64,000 nucleotides of DNA from Mastigias papua (GCA_964019165.1 OZ025283.1:2611501-2675500); one strand, 5' to 3'; positions 34,401 through 44,849 are shown, counted from the first letter of the stretch. Made by a program: numbers and translations. Notes: generated from the letters alone by a model not told the origin.

Positions 34401-35155
34401 ACGGAAACTTGAAGAGGGAAACAGAGTCCTTAATTCTTGCAGCACAGGAACAAGCAATCCGTACAAATGCAATCAAAGCATACATTGATAAAAGCCAAGA
34501 GCAAAGTAAATGCAGGATGTGTGGAGAAAGGGATGAGACAGTGAACCATTTGGTTAGTGAGTGTAGTAAGATGGCGCAAAGGGAGTACAAAAGAAGGCAT
34601 GATTGGGTTGCCAGGAGAGTACATTGGGAGGTTTGTAGGATGTATGGCATCGAGGTAAAAGATAAATGGTATGAGCATGATACTGCCCCAGTAACAGAAA
34701 ATGAAAGGTGTAAAATTCTATGGGATTTTAATATACAGACGGACCATATCATTCAAGCAAGACGTCCAGATATGATAGTCATTAACAAAAAAGACAACGC
34801 GGCTCAGGTAATAGACTTTGCTGTCCCACATGACAGCAGGGTGGACAGTAAAGAAATTGAGAAGATCGAGAAATACCAAGATCTAGTAAGAGAATTGAAA
34901 AAGCTGTGGGACATGAAGATAGTGGTTATTCCGATAGTAATAGGAGCATTAGGAACTACCCCAAAGACACTACCAAAACGACTGAAGGACATTGGCATCA
35001 AAAGTAACATCCGTGAATTGCAGACAACCGTTATCTTAAATACTGCAAGGATTCTTAGGAAGGTTCTGGAGGTTTGATCAGTCTTGTTGACGTCAAATCT
35101 ATAGAAAACTTATCCATTGATTAGAACAATGTGCGATATCTTTTATAATAATACA
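31420..35155 (+). mobile_element. R4/Dong-like LINE, copy 2 (coding-complete)
   Basis: The 5' leader (31420-31696) closely matches that of copy 1. The coding region is uninterrupted, and the 3' tail (35078-35155) ends in TATAATAATACAATCATA, again TAA-type sequence. This is the best-preserved mobile element in the window. Confidence 0.8.
31697..35077 (+). CDS. Dong-like LINE polyprotein, intact ORF
   Basis: The open frame extends from 31553, but the ATG at 31697 aligns with the start of copy 1, giving 1,126 residues. In order: CEGLSPGRC and a basic/Myb-like region; long charged helices with WWKRRLEGRV near 255; and RT with NWKAAGPDGVQGFW, NYRPITCLP, DYRKAYDMI, GIFQGDTLSPLLF and FMDD at about 645-648. 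Next come a CCHC finger at about 939-953 (CRMCGERDETVNHLVSEC) and a restriction-like endonuclease at about 1023-1050 (RPDMIVINKKD, VIDFAVPHD). All key motifs are present, so the protein may be functional. It acts at the chromosome by target-primed reverse transcription. R4/Dong assignment rests on the RLE, the single ORF and the TAA targets; a tree would settle it. Confidence 0.9.
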   Translation: MSVMTTINLPNNGVNETRSQCEGLSPGRCPMEEQRGPGRHPATAPRIQRRKWCQYDNRVVMECYYQSEPKRNGYQKRMHKWWVDKGMFPVTEQRLLDQKNNIIKRNWLTDLELEEIRRNIEALEQGTMLEAAEADARETCNIELPDRSSENEEIDNSNESNVNVNEEEKILTKRLKDILSNNERERLRSLRGVEKGRVQSVVQKVDTVLGKMKTDDITDTNNLIYAGAVLAQELLGLRKTYQNAKREPWWKRRLEGRVKELCKDLSRVNIMMDGEKIKQRHRTYLQEKYKIKQKGIATVKEEISQRIKATIGKIKRYSDRINQYQQNRTFRNNQGKFYQDLNRGGKHVQNDVPDLEAAKKFWEGIWGAEKVHNDSAEWLEQFRNEMKRQRVEQGVVNITDNKIQHVLKKIPNWKAAGPDGVQGFWVKNFRSMHKPLRKHLEQCLEVGTPNWMTKGRTILIQKDKKQGNAANNYRPITCLPILWKLLTGVIANELYEYLESNSMLPEEQKGCRRKTRGTHDLLYIDRMVLKEVKQRKKGLAMGWIDYRKAYDMIAHSWILESLKGLGVNRQIREFLQESMKTWRVELTCGEQILGEVKINRGIFQGDTLSPLLFVTALIPLTHILRKSKAGYEFSKTKVKVNHLLFMDDLKLYAKNEKSLNSLLQTVRIFSKDIGMEFGIDKCAMLSLKRGNIVASDGIKLPDKSLIKSMKEGESYKYLGILQTDRIWHKEMKIEVGREYKRRVRKLLETKLNGGNLVKGINTWAISLLRYSAAFLDWTKAEVEQLDRRTRKLMTMHNALHPKSNVDRLYLPRKDGGRGLLGVEDTVHIATASLQRYVRKSTERLLSSLATIEGDEVIEPDSDLKQQKRMERKESWKEKALHGQFLRQTDEIAGDARWLWLKHGNLKRETESLILAAQEQAIRTNAIKAYIDKSQEQSKCRMCGERDETVNHLVSECSKMAQREYKRRHDWVARRVHWEVCRMYGIEVKDKWYEHDTAPVTENERCKILWDFNIQTDHIIQARRPDMIVINKKDNAAQVIDFAVPHDSRVDSKEIEKIEKYQDLVRELKKLWDMKIVVIPIVIGALGTTPKTLPKRLKDIGIKSNIRELQTTVILNTARILRKVLEV

Positions 35156-35300
35156 ATCATATAAAGGTTGAAAACTTGTTCAGCTGTAAGATGCTATTAT
35201 CACCCAAGGACCTGTAAAACATAAAAAGAAATTAAAAAAGAAAAGGAAACCACTCAAATTACAAGTAAGTGGAGAAATAGTTTCTTACTATTAGAAGGTA
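35156..35300. other. No gene seen
   Basis: AT-rich flank between the Dong-like copy and a LINE tail. Starts with sequence shared with 27018-27035 (see findings). Confidence 0.5.
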
Positions 35301-35585
35301 AAGTCAAAATGTTTGCATAAGGTCTTTAATGTCAATAGTGATTTTTTGGCCTTCATTTCATCTGGGAGTTTGTTGAAAATTTGTGCCCCTTTGAATGCAA
35401 AAGAGTTCCTCCCTGCTTTCAGATCTGATTTTTGGTAAAGAGATGTTGTTTGTATTGCTAAGAGTGGACTTGCAGTGGTTGGTTCTCACAAAATACTTTT
35501 TGTACGCATTTGGTGATATGTTATTCCAGCATTTGAAGATGTCTAGAGCACACACCTTGTTTCTTTTGCTGGTAAGAGTGTCCAA
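35300..35585 (-). pseudogene. LINE C-terminal tail (CR1/L2/I-like)
   Basis: The minus-strand frame reads RTNHCKSTLSNTNNISLPKIR, SREELFCIQRG and, past a stop, a Lys-rich end. It matches the widespread LINE C-terminal pattern of Asn-Thr-Arg, LPKxRTxxGKxxFxxxGAxxWN. No RT is attached. Too short to place in a clade. Confidence 0.45.
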
Positions 35586-35938
35586 CTGAACATTGTGTTT
35601 ACTGCCATTGATGACATTGTGTTTACTATCATCGATGCTTAGTAGGAAACTCCAGAGTGCAGTGAACGCTTTTGAGCTTTTGCATCAATCGTGCCTGCTG
35701 ACACCAATATTCAACATGGTGAAAAATTTCTGCCACGAATGACAATCTCCCTTGTGTGTATGCTGAACAAAAGGAGAAAGCTTACAGAAACTCAGCAAAG
35801 TGCATTCACTAAGTTTTGGACTTCACTAGGTGTGGATTATTATCTATTGTGAACAGCATATACAATCCACTGTGATTTGTAGCCCCTGTGACCTTGCCAG
35901 GCAGACTGCTCATAGGAGACTTGTTAGCTGGCACTAAC

Positions 35939-36584
35939 GGGGTCCGTTCGATATTCCGACAGTTCGATATTCCGACAGTTCGATATTCCGACAGTTCGAT
36001 ATTCCGACAGTTCGATATTCCGACAGTTGATTTTGACTATGTTATAGTACATTCCTTAGGTAAGTACATTTATAAGACCAGGGACGCCTGCACATGAAAA
36101 GGGCAAGGGGGTAAAACTTGTTTCCAGGGCACCACACATAATGAAATATTTTTATAAGAAACCCATTTTATTAGAAACCCATTTACCAGAGTGGAAAGTT
36201 TGCTTAAATACGCGGACAATTTGAATAAGAGTTTATGGTGCGCGTTAGTTATGTAAATTATGGAATATTTTGCACGGATTTAATATCAAAAATTCTGTGA
36301 ATAGTGTCGCGAATATTGTCTCAAAACCGAGAAGAGAAAAGAATCAACAACTAGTTAGCTCGGTTAACTAAGAAAGAAAAAAAGCAAAGAAGCTTGAGGC
36401 AAAAACATTGTTTCAAATTAATAGACAGTAGCAGAAAAATATTTTCTAATCCTACTGTAAGAAATTTTCCTTGATTTTTGGTATATTAGGTAAATTAACG
36501 TTGTTTGTCCAACTTTCGGAATATCGAACTTTCGGAATATCGAACTGTCGGAGTATCGAACTGTCGGAAAAGCGACCTGGCCCC
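35939..36584. mobile_element. Mutator-like MITE with modular tandem-repeat ends
   Basis: GGCACTAAC occurs exactly on both sides (35930-35938 and 36585-36593), a perfect 9-bp target duplication as made by Mutator-like elements. The element begins GGGGTCCG and ends CTGGCCCC. Just inside, the left end has five 16-bp units CGATATTCCGACAGTT; the right end has four diverged inverted units. The 646-bp body has no coding capacity. A plus-strand frame around the insertion (35888-35937, then 36594-36674) rejoins when the element and one copy of the duplication are removed, so it landed in a former coding-like sequence. Confidence 0.9.
35944..36028. repeat. Five 16-bp tandem units (left end of MITE)
   Basis: Near-identical CGATATTCCGACAGTT units, head to tail. 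The inverted counterpart at about 36512-36575 reads CTTTCGGAATATCGAA and CTGTCGGAGTATCGAA. Confidence 0.95.
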
Positions 36585-36593
36585 GGCACTAAC

Positions 36594-37199
36594 AGGTGTG
36601 ATGATCCAAGTGAGAAAAAAGGAACTAAAATGGGTTATTGGCTCACTTCTCCAGAATCATTGAACAGAAGGTGATCACTTGCAAATTTATGGTTTCATTC
36701 TTCAACATGAGATGCAGCTTCATGGTTGATGATCCTGTTACACAATAAAGCCTCAATATCATCAACAGTTTCAAAGAAGGAGAATGGCCATTGAACTTAC
36801 AGTGTGGTCAACAATTTACATCCACAAAGGCATGTGATTTGCTATACTGCTTAAGCAATTCTTTGGCTGCTAAGATGCGGTTATGCCTTGCCTTTGTCAA
36901 GTCTAAATGACTTCTTAGATCACTGGATTTTCTATGTGTATGATACATTGTAGTTCAATGTCACCATGTAGTAAATCTGGCAATGACTTTCTGTTTTCCT
37001 TTCCCTCTCATAAAAATTTAGGACGAATCAGATTGGTGCATCAACTGTGTCTGGTACATCAACTCTGATTTCTGTAAGACATTTTTAACCCTTTCCAAAC
37101 CATCAACATTTGTCTCATGTTTACCATTTTCAGGGAATCCAAGGCTATCACTTGAAGCATAATCGGCAAAAATATTGCACTTGGTCTTCTTGATTTGAC
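36594..37199. other. Unassigned, possibly hAT-related
   Basis: Decayed plus-strand coding-like fragments without a recognised domain. The region leads directly into a hAT transposase remnant and may be part of the same element. Confidence 0.35.
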
Positions 37200-38012
37200 T
37201 TGAGGTGTGCTACATGACTTTCCCATATGGCATTGTTTGCTTCCAAAACATTGATTTTTGACTCCACTAGAACAGTGTCTCAGAACAGAGAAAAATTAGA
37301 GTCAATTGTCAAAACTGTTGCTTGTGTGGGAGACAGAATAAACCACATCAAGGTCACAGGGATTACTCTTCCCATTATGACTCCAAAGACTGTGGCAACA
37401 TCCAGGCACTCCTAAATTTCAGAGTAGACAGTGGGGATAACGTATTGGAAGAACATTTCAGAAAGGCTCCAAAAATTGCTCATACCACTCAAAGACCACT
37501 CAGAATGAAATAATTGAATGCTGTTCTGAAGTGATATGTGAACAAATCATAGCTGATGTTAGAGCATCAACATTTTTTTCAATATTAGCTGATGAAGTGA
37601 CAGATTGTCCAACAAAAGAGCAGATGTCTTTAGTGTTATGTTATGTTGACAGAAAAAGGGAAATTCAAGAACAATTTGTTACATTTATTCATTGTGATAG
37701 TGGTATCTTAGGCAAAGCTTTCAAGGATACATTAGTACATTATGTCACCAAGGATTTGCAGCTAGACATTACTAAGTGTAGGGGGCAATGCTATGATGGG
37801 GCAGCAAACATGGCAGGCCAGTATTCTTGCTTGTCAACAAGACTTCAGCAGATAAATCCCTTAGCTCTTTACATACATTATGCCTCACATAGGCTTGATC
37901 TTTGTGTATCTACTACTTGCCGAAGTCAAAGTGTTGAAAACATGATGAGTAGTGTAGCAAAAGTGGGTATTTTTTCAGACACCACATATGCTCATAGATA
38001 TTTGTCGAGCTA
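37200..38012 (+). pseudogene. hAT transposase remnant (ZNF862/DUF4371-like)
   Basis: Successive frames (37227-37415, 37322-37513, 37531-38013) read an N-terminal stretch with CGRQNKPHQGHRDYS. The core follows, with FFSILADEVTDCPTKEQ (first Asp) and KCRGQCYDGAANMAG (second Asp), then HYASHRLDLCV. Two frameshifts lie near 37330 and 37520. The domain normally holding the third acidic residue and the C-terminal dimerisation region is missing. Just downstream (38050-38090), GGTGCGGCTCTAGATGGGGG resembles a hAT-like terminus. Confidence 0.75.
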
Positions 38013-38329
38013 GGTGGGCTCTATGCATCGATGGAATAGACACACTCTTAGAGATGTAGGTGCGGCTCTAGATGGGGGCTAGCGGGGCTTGAGCCCGTCA
38101 GATTTCTAGGTTCAATAATAATCGTTCACTTAAACAACTCTCCCTATATATAGATACTACAAAGGACACTTTGCAAGTATTGCAGCTCTTTTGGGTCGGC
38201 AGAAGTGGCAAAATGTAGAAAAACAAACATCAACAGAGTGTCTGTATGTATTTGCTGACTACCATTGACCGAAATATGTTAGGTATCCAATCTTCAGTCA
38301 ACATCTCCATCTAGAGACATTGGATATTC
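38013..38329. other. Possible hAT terminus, otherwise no gene
   Basis: Contains the GGTGCGGCTCTAGATGGGGG-like terminus (about 38059). No partner end or duplication was found. Confidence 0.35.
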
Positions 38330-38690
38330 CAATCCCCCTTGGTCTATAGAATACTCAATTTGACTGGGGCTCAAAGCGTCATCAAAAAAGGTAATGACTA
38401 CATATGACGCATGAAGTCATCCAGTGTCCAATCTGTTGCAAGTATCTTGATCACAAGACAATGAATATTCCGAGTTCCCCTGGTTGGCAAAATGCAAATC
38501 GTTCTAACAGTGTATTCTACCGGTGAGGGGGGCTTGGACTATTGATTGTTTTGTACTCAAGATACTAACAGATGATTGGATACTAAACGAGTTCATTAGT
38601 CACGTGCTGCCAGTAAATGTCTCATGGACGCTTTAAGCCCTGTTCACATTGAGTATTCTATAGATCAAGGGGGCTCGGAAGATCTTTTGT
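38330..38690. repeat. Imperfect foldback, about 150-bp arms
   Basis: Left arm about 38330-38482 and right arm about 38535-38688 are inverted relatives. Shared anchor words include CTATAGAATACTCAAT, GGGCT(C/T)AAAGCGTC, AGTATCTTGA and CCAATC(A/T)T/CTGTT. The loop is about 50 bp. Possibly a foldback element or the end pair of a small DNA transposon. Confidence 0.7.
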
Positions 38691-39440
38691 CTTTAAATCA
38701 TGAGTTTATTGGATATCCGACACGTCTTTGGGTGCATTCCTGCCAGCAAAATGCACATGATGATAAAAAGTTGCTAACAGGCATCTGGAACCAGAAGGAC
38801 ATACAGGAGCTTTCATGCAAGTTCATCAAGTACGTGTTGTTTACTGACATCAGTGCCATGTTCCTATTTCAAAATGATCATTAGATACTGTTGGATTTAA
38901 GTGTGAAGGCAGGCAAACGCATGGTGCAGACAGCTTAAAAGGTAAGTGGATATAGGTAACAGGACTTATGTACTCAGACTACAAGAGCAGTGAGCCATGC
39001 GTAGCACCATACCTAGCTTTAAACAAATGTATGAGGTGGAATACGTGTATACATATTGCACTTTGTTAATTTTGATATGTGGGGCTTCTGGTGTGTATTT
39101 AGGTTAGGACCATAGCTGAGAGCGATTGTTTCTGCATTTAGGCAGGATGACTTGAGAGCTGGTTGCATCAGTAGGACCCTGTTTGCATTTTGTTGTTGGC
39201 AATGAGGGACTCTCATGACTAGTTTACATGTCATTTCTCGAGTCGAATCAGTTACTTGTACTGTACCTGAAAAGCCTAAAGTCTGCTATGTGATTTGGTT
39301 GGACATAACTGCACGGTCTGACCTGTCCGTTGTCCTTTGACCTTTCCGCGGTCTTGACCTGTTGCTCATTTCCTGCTTGATCTTTAGGTTCTGAAACTTC
39401 CAACGGAAATAGTTTTCTGAAGTGGGCGGTCGATAACATT
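38691..39440. other. No gene seen
   Basis: Short frames only. The last 200 bp may be the degraded 3' end of the BEL/Pao fragment that follows on the minus strand. Confidence 0.45.
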
Positions 39441-39505
39441 TGAAATGCCTTTATTAGATATCACTTTCAATTTTGCCCCTCATACAAAACCATCTTTTCC
39501 AGCAA

Positions 39506-40642
39506 TTAATGACAGAACTTTCCCATCTTCCAACAAGATCGTGGAAGGTTTTCTTCATGAATAATTACAGCATCTCCAACAGAAATGAAATTCTCTCCTA
39601 CCTTTCGGCTGAATGAATTTCGATGATATTCTCGCAAACCTCGTAAATATTCGTGTCTCCAGCGTTTCCAATAATGTTGTAGGAGTTTAGCAATGTGCTT
39701 CATTCTTCTCGAAAACAGTGAATGCGAACTTGAAGTGTCCGCTAAACTGCGATCTGGAATGTCTGGTAAACATGATACTCTGCGACCCAAGACTAAATGA
39801 GAAGGTGTAAGTTGCTCCCCTGAATCATCTTCAGAAATATAAGTTAATGGTCGCGAAGTAAGAGTTGTTTCAATGTCAATAACGATAGTAGTTAATTCAT
39901 CCATAGTGAAACAAGTGTTTCTCAAGATTTTCCTTACAGGTCTTTTAACTTCTCTCACCATACGCTCGTACATCCCTCCCCACCATGGGGCTCTAGCTAG
40001 TATGAATCTCCAAGTAATCAAACGTTCTGACAAGAACTCATGAACCATTGCATTTCGACATAGTTCGTAGAATTTCGTACAAATAAGGTTCGCTTTTTTA
40101 AACGTTTTAGCGTTATCCGATAGAAGTAAAAGTGGACTTCCCCTTCTGGATATAAATCTTCGTAAACAAAGAATAAAAGAATCTGCAGTCAAGTCCATTA
40201 CAACTTCGAGGTGAATGGCGCACGTAACACAGCGTGAAAACAAAGCGATATGGGCCTTTGTAGTAAGATTATCTCCTTCTTGTTTAACAAATAAAGGGCC
40301 AGCAAAATCTACCCCGACATTGCAGAATGCAGGCACTTGTTCAGTTCTAAATTCAGGCAAGTCCGATATAGGGGGCAGCTTATAATGATTACCCTCAAAT
40401 CGTTTGCAAATCCTACAGTGTCTAATGATCTTTTTGATAAGCTGACATCCCTTTATAATCCAAAATTTCTCTCTTACCTGAGTTAATGTGTCTGCCACTC
40501 CACCATGTTTTACAACTGAATGTGCGCATAGAATGATCAGCCTGGTCAATAGGTGATCCCTTGGCAGCAATGCTGGGTATTTTTCTTCGAATTCCATTGG
40601 AGAATGTCCTAATCTTCCTAATCTGAAATAAAGTAGATACAT
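39506..40642 (-). CDS. BEL/Pao integrase and C-terminal domain (fragment)
   Basis: A 378-codon open frame. H41/H46 and C76/C79 form the zinc module. The catalytic core has Asp112 (GVDFAGPLF), Asp176 (LSDNAKTF) and Glu226 (GGMYERMVR), the wide D-to-E spacing typical of BEL/Pao. A DUF5641-like tail follows (YWKRWRHEYLRGLREYHRN, GDAVIIHEENLPR, WKMGK) and breaks at 39506. No RT, LTR or protease is attached on either side, so this is a fragment, although its own frame is intact. It is on the same strand as the BEL/Pao element at 46.7-53.6 kb, which lacks exactly this region; there is no evidence that they were one copy. Confidence 0.88.
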   Translation of the reverse strand: MYLLYFRLGRLGHSPMEFEEKYPALLPRDHLLTRLIILCAHSVVKHGGVADTLTQVREKFWIIKGCQLIKKIIRHCRICKRFEGNHYKLPPISDLPEFRTEQVPAFCNVGVDFAGPLFVKQEGDNLTTKAHIALFSRCVTCAIHLEVVMDLTADSFILCLRRFISRRGSPLLLLSDNAKTFKKANLICTKFYELCRNAMVHEFLSERLITWRFILARAPWWGGMYERMVREVKRPVRKILRNTCFTMDELTTIVIDIETTLTSRPLTYISEDDSGEQLTPSHLVLGRRVSCLPDIPDRSLADTSSSHSLFSRRMKHIAKLLQHYWKRWRHEYLRGLREYHRNSFSRKVGENFISVGDAVIIHEENLPRSCWKMGKFCH

Positions 40643-42500
40643 GTCCTACCTCCCTTCACACTTAAAACTGTATCCAAGATGACCCACTAGAAACAACATT
40701 CTCTAGCTACATCTTAACTTCATACTACTGACTGCATCAACTCATTTTAGATCATAGTATCATCCGTTCCGCCATGATTTGATGAGTTTGACCATGGGCT
40801 GGATCTCTACAAGTCCATGATGCTCAAAGTTGTGGAAGGGGTTGGGGGAGTTGGTAGACAATCAGGACAACTTTGCCTCAAAAAATTAATGGCTTTGGTC
40901 CTCCAAAGATAGTGTCCACCTCAGTACAGACTATGGTGTTCCATGACTTCTGGAGGCCATTGCCAAATGCATCGCTCATCCAAATGCAAATCATACAACA
41001 GAGAAAATAAAACAGAAGCCGAAACATACCATTTGAGGATGGTTTTGATATGTAAGCTTCACACTCTATTTGTTCCTTACTTTGCTATTCGTTCCTTTTG
41101 TTGCTCACTTCCTTATGTGCTATATGTAAAATAACGAGCCCCAAGCAGCACGGAGGTTCCAGAACAGAAGAAGTGTTGCATCAATGGCAGTGGCGAATTC
41201 CCATGCAGCTCCAAACCTATTGAGTACCCTCCTATCTCGATGCCTGTTAGGGTCCTTTAATACCAGGTATATTCTGCAACATAAAGTATACAGCAAAACC
41301 AGCTGTATAGTTCTCAACTACTTAGAGTAGGACTAGATAAAGATAAAAACAGCATGGTGGCATTGTTCATGCATAAACTAGACAGTGCACAAATGACAGG
41401 GTGTTGAAAACGGGAAATAGACTTTCTTTGCTCCTTCATAGCAGTATACTGAGCAACCCTGCCACTTTCCATGTTACTTAGAAAGTGCTCTATCTTCTTG
41501 CAGGGTATATGAGAGGCGCTCAAAAAGCAGTGGGAAGAAAGGTAATCCAATAACTGGTGGTTGCCAAAGTGACAATTGTGTGATTAAGCACAAATGCTTC
41601 ACTTATTCAGATGGGGTAATGTATACAGACAATATGTTCATATTCATGTTGAATGTTTCCTGCTCAAAAGTAAGTTTGCTTCAAGTTCTGTTATGCATAT
41701 CTTTCAAGTTCTGTTATGTATTGTTAAGTCACTATTAGTTATTCTTCCCCTCTAACTGACTGTAAGTAAATGCTCGGGAGAAGTCTCTGAACAAGTAATG
41801 GTATGGAAGAGAAAGAAGGGTATGTTAGATTATAAATGAAAATCTAGTTATTCAGACTGAATGCGTGTACTTTATCTAATTGGTAATTTAATTAGGTTTT
41901 GCTGTAATAATAATATGCCTATAAACCCAAAAACAACGGATACTACACAGTAAAGTTGTATGGTCTTGACTTCTTTTGCCTCCTTCTCTTTCTGCAGCTC
42001 TTGTCCTCCTTCACTCTTTTTATGTTTTGTTGTATTGTCCTCTTATTTGCAATACATTTTTAGGGCATATCCTTGAAGTGGTCTTCTACCCTACAGGTAC
42101 AAATTTCTATACAGCCCACCCTCTATTACAAGCCGGCACCAAGGAAGGTGTTGATGACTTATGGACCACACTGTTAATAACGAGTAATTAGTGGCATTTT
42201 CCTTAAAACTATATTGCACCTTACGACACTTCTTTCATCCTTGCATGTAACAACCAGCCTCCTCAGCAGTATTGCAACATTTGCATTAGTTCCACAGTTA
42301 TATCTTTGCATAGTACATTTGCTCATGTGTCTATTGACAGGTGCAGGTAAACAGAATAGATGTGTAAAGGCAAAAGCTGAAAAGGCGAAGGTAACTGTTT
42401 TTATTCTATCTTGTGATGAAGAAGTACACAAGATCAAGTTTCCTGTTGGCACGCTAATGTCTTTGCTATGCTAGGGTTGTTACATCATCTTGCCGTGCTC
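40643..42500. other. No recognised gene
   Basis: About 1.85 kb with only short frames. Minus-strand pieces at 41120-41317 and 41314-41550 look protein-like but match nothing I recognise. No terminal or tandem repeats were seen. Confidence 0.45.
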
Positions 42501-42539
42501 TCTTACTGTGCAATTGTTGCTTAAATGTTCATTCTTTGT

Positions 42540-43968
42540 CTCTTATTTAGGAGAATATTGATTTCTTGGATGTACTAACAGCTCTGCCAGAAGATCATAT
42601 GCTCCCAGTGTATTGCAGGTATAATGCTTCAATGAAGAATTGCCTCAATGTAAGTCTAAATCATCAAACTTGTTACCTACCATCTCAAACGTAGATCTGG
42701 ACCCTTTTTGTAAAGTTTTGCAGTTAACTCCTGAACTTTATTGTGACTTACAGCAGCATATTTACTTTTCTAGTTACTTATGTCGTTATGACTTCTCTCA
42801 TAGAAAGCTAACTGTCATATTTTATTTCCAAGGCAGGACAGGCAGGAGGTGGAAAAGGCAGTGAATTCCATCCTCAAGGGAAGAAAAGACCTATCATAGT
42901 GGAAGAATGAAGGCATGTATTTGCTGACATGAGCTGCTTTTCTGTTTTGCTGTTTACAGAGAACTATGTTGAGAATCACCATAATGCCATAAGCATGGAC
43001 TTCATCCGGCCTGTGGAACAGGAGAATCACATGATCTCCCTGTTGGAACAATGCAAAACAGTCCCTGGCCGTTAGTTTATTGTTGCAATTAATGCTTCTT
43101 ATTTAGATATAGTGGAGCTGAAAAATTTGCGTTAGCTGCATGAGAACAAAGATATTAAGTACCAAGTCTGACAGGAAATTTAATGGTTTCATAAAAGTAG
43201 TGAAGGTATTAAGCAGCCAACTGGTACCCCAGTTGTAGACTCAACCCTAACAGCAACATTTTGTAGCATACCGCAAAATACAAGTGAAGGGCATTTCTGG
43301 CCAAATATACAACTGAAAACATGCAAGAGTAAGCAACTGGCTGTAAATCGTTGGTTGTCAAATTTGGGATTATATCTTATAGGGGAGCTTTTGAGTAATT
43401 CTGACCTGGGCGTTTTCGTATTTTATTACAATTCTGTCAATGACATAAGCTCTACTGGTGAAAGAATATATGTGAAGCATCCAAGTGTGAAGCATCCAAG
43501 TGCGAAGCCCAAAAACTACATTTTGCAATTAACTTAGGTACGTTGAATGGTAAGACATATTTGGGAAATACCATGATTGCATGCAAACTAGTATCTCATT
43601 ACCATTTTGCTATTGGGGTATATTACATGGAGCAAAATGAATGGTTTTATGGGGATTCCCAAGGCTGGCTATTACCCAAAAAATATGGTTGGGTATTTAC
43701 AACAAGTAATTTCTGTAGTTTATGGTAGTGAAACGTCTCATAGTACACTTTATCCAAGTGTTATACCCCCAAAAAATGAAATCTTTCACTCATGCAGCAA
43801 GGACTGTTGGAAACATTACCCACTTCAGACTTGTTCCCAGATATGTGGTATCTCTATCATAATTTCCATGTGCCTGGCTACTTGTCCAGATGATTCCTTT
43901 CTTTCATTGATGGGAGCACCTGAACAAGCCACTGAAGGTTTTGCATATGTAAGGAGGATTTCAGATTG
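42540..43968 (+). pseudogene. Unrecognised decayed gene
   Basis: Several plus-strand pieces look like parts of one protein: a segment at 42550-42640 after a possible acceptor (TTATTTAG), one at 42960-43070 after TTTACAG, one at 43355-43537, and one at 43543-43969. The last has a KTYLGNTMIACKLVSHYHF then AIGVYYMEQNEWFYGDS stretch and a Cys/His-rich end (HSCSKDCWKHYPLQTCSQIC). The YHF-x-W-D-spaced layout faintly recalls cysteine-protease-like transposon ORFs, but no catalytic set could be shown. Frames shift between pieces. I do not assign a function. Confidence 0.35.
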
Positions 43969-43969
43969 A

Positions 43970-44840
43970 ATGATGGGATGTTACCAATGATGCATCTTTT
44001 AACTAGGAGTAATCGTAATTCAAGTAATTTAATTCAAGTTTAATGACATAGAAACATGCTGCATAGATTCTAATTCTTTGTGTGGGCCAAGGCCAGCGAA
44101 AAGAAAGTGACAAATTAATCAAAGTATCATTGATAATGATCATGATGTGGCTTGTAGCAATGTATGGATTGAAGAATTGAGCTTGACGATTGCAGATAAG
44201 CATTTACTTAGAAGTGTATGCTCTGTTCTAAGTCAGAAAAAGAGGAAGAAGTTCATGACACAAAAAGTTGTTCAACTCTGTCTCTCCATGAACAAAACTA
44301 TACAGAATTGTCATGGAAAGAATTGATAAATAACATAGAACGAGGACCCAATGATGCTGGCCCTGCAGTAGACTCAAATAGATTGACCAGGTTTATTAAA
44401 TGTTCATTGAAGGAGGCATGTCTTCATAACTTACTTGAAACTATAGATATAGATCTCCATACTACCCACCCTTGAGTGGGATGGAACAAGCAAGTATCAA
44501 ATTGATAGTCAAATATAGGTCAACTACCTACAAAAACGCATTTGATCTAATACACAGGTAAATCATTGCAGAACATGCATTAAATATCCCCTTGGGAAGA
44601 GGTGCTGACAAAACATTGCTACTTATGATAATTAATATGATAAATATCATAGATGATAATTATGTAATGCTTCTAGAAGACAAGCAAGCATAATACAGCA
44701 TAATCATGTGTTATTTGCTCCCTAGCCACTTGAAGTCCAGTTGCCAATCGTTGTACTCTGATCATGTAATCTGTTATGTCTTCTTCTTTGTTCATAGTAG
44801 GTGTTGTAAGTGTTTCATATAATGTTAAAATTTGTGGCTT
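43970..44840. other. No recognised gene
   Basis: A plus-strand 85-codon frame at 44218 lacks known motifs. The rest has stops in all frames. Confidence 0.45.
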
Positions 44841-44849
44841 TTCTTTAGT

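Noticed and set aside
33859..34752. A 297-codon minus-strand frame
   Set aside because: Exact shadow of the intact Dong-like ORF; Ser/Cys/Leu-rich without domains.
35944..36028. Regular 16-bp repeats as a CRISPR array
   Set aside because: No spacers; units are head to tail and belong to the inverted ends of a MITE in a eukaryotic genome.
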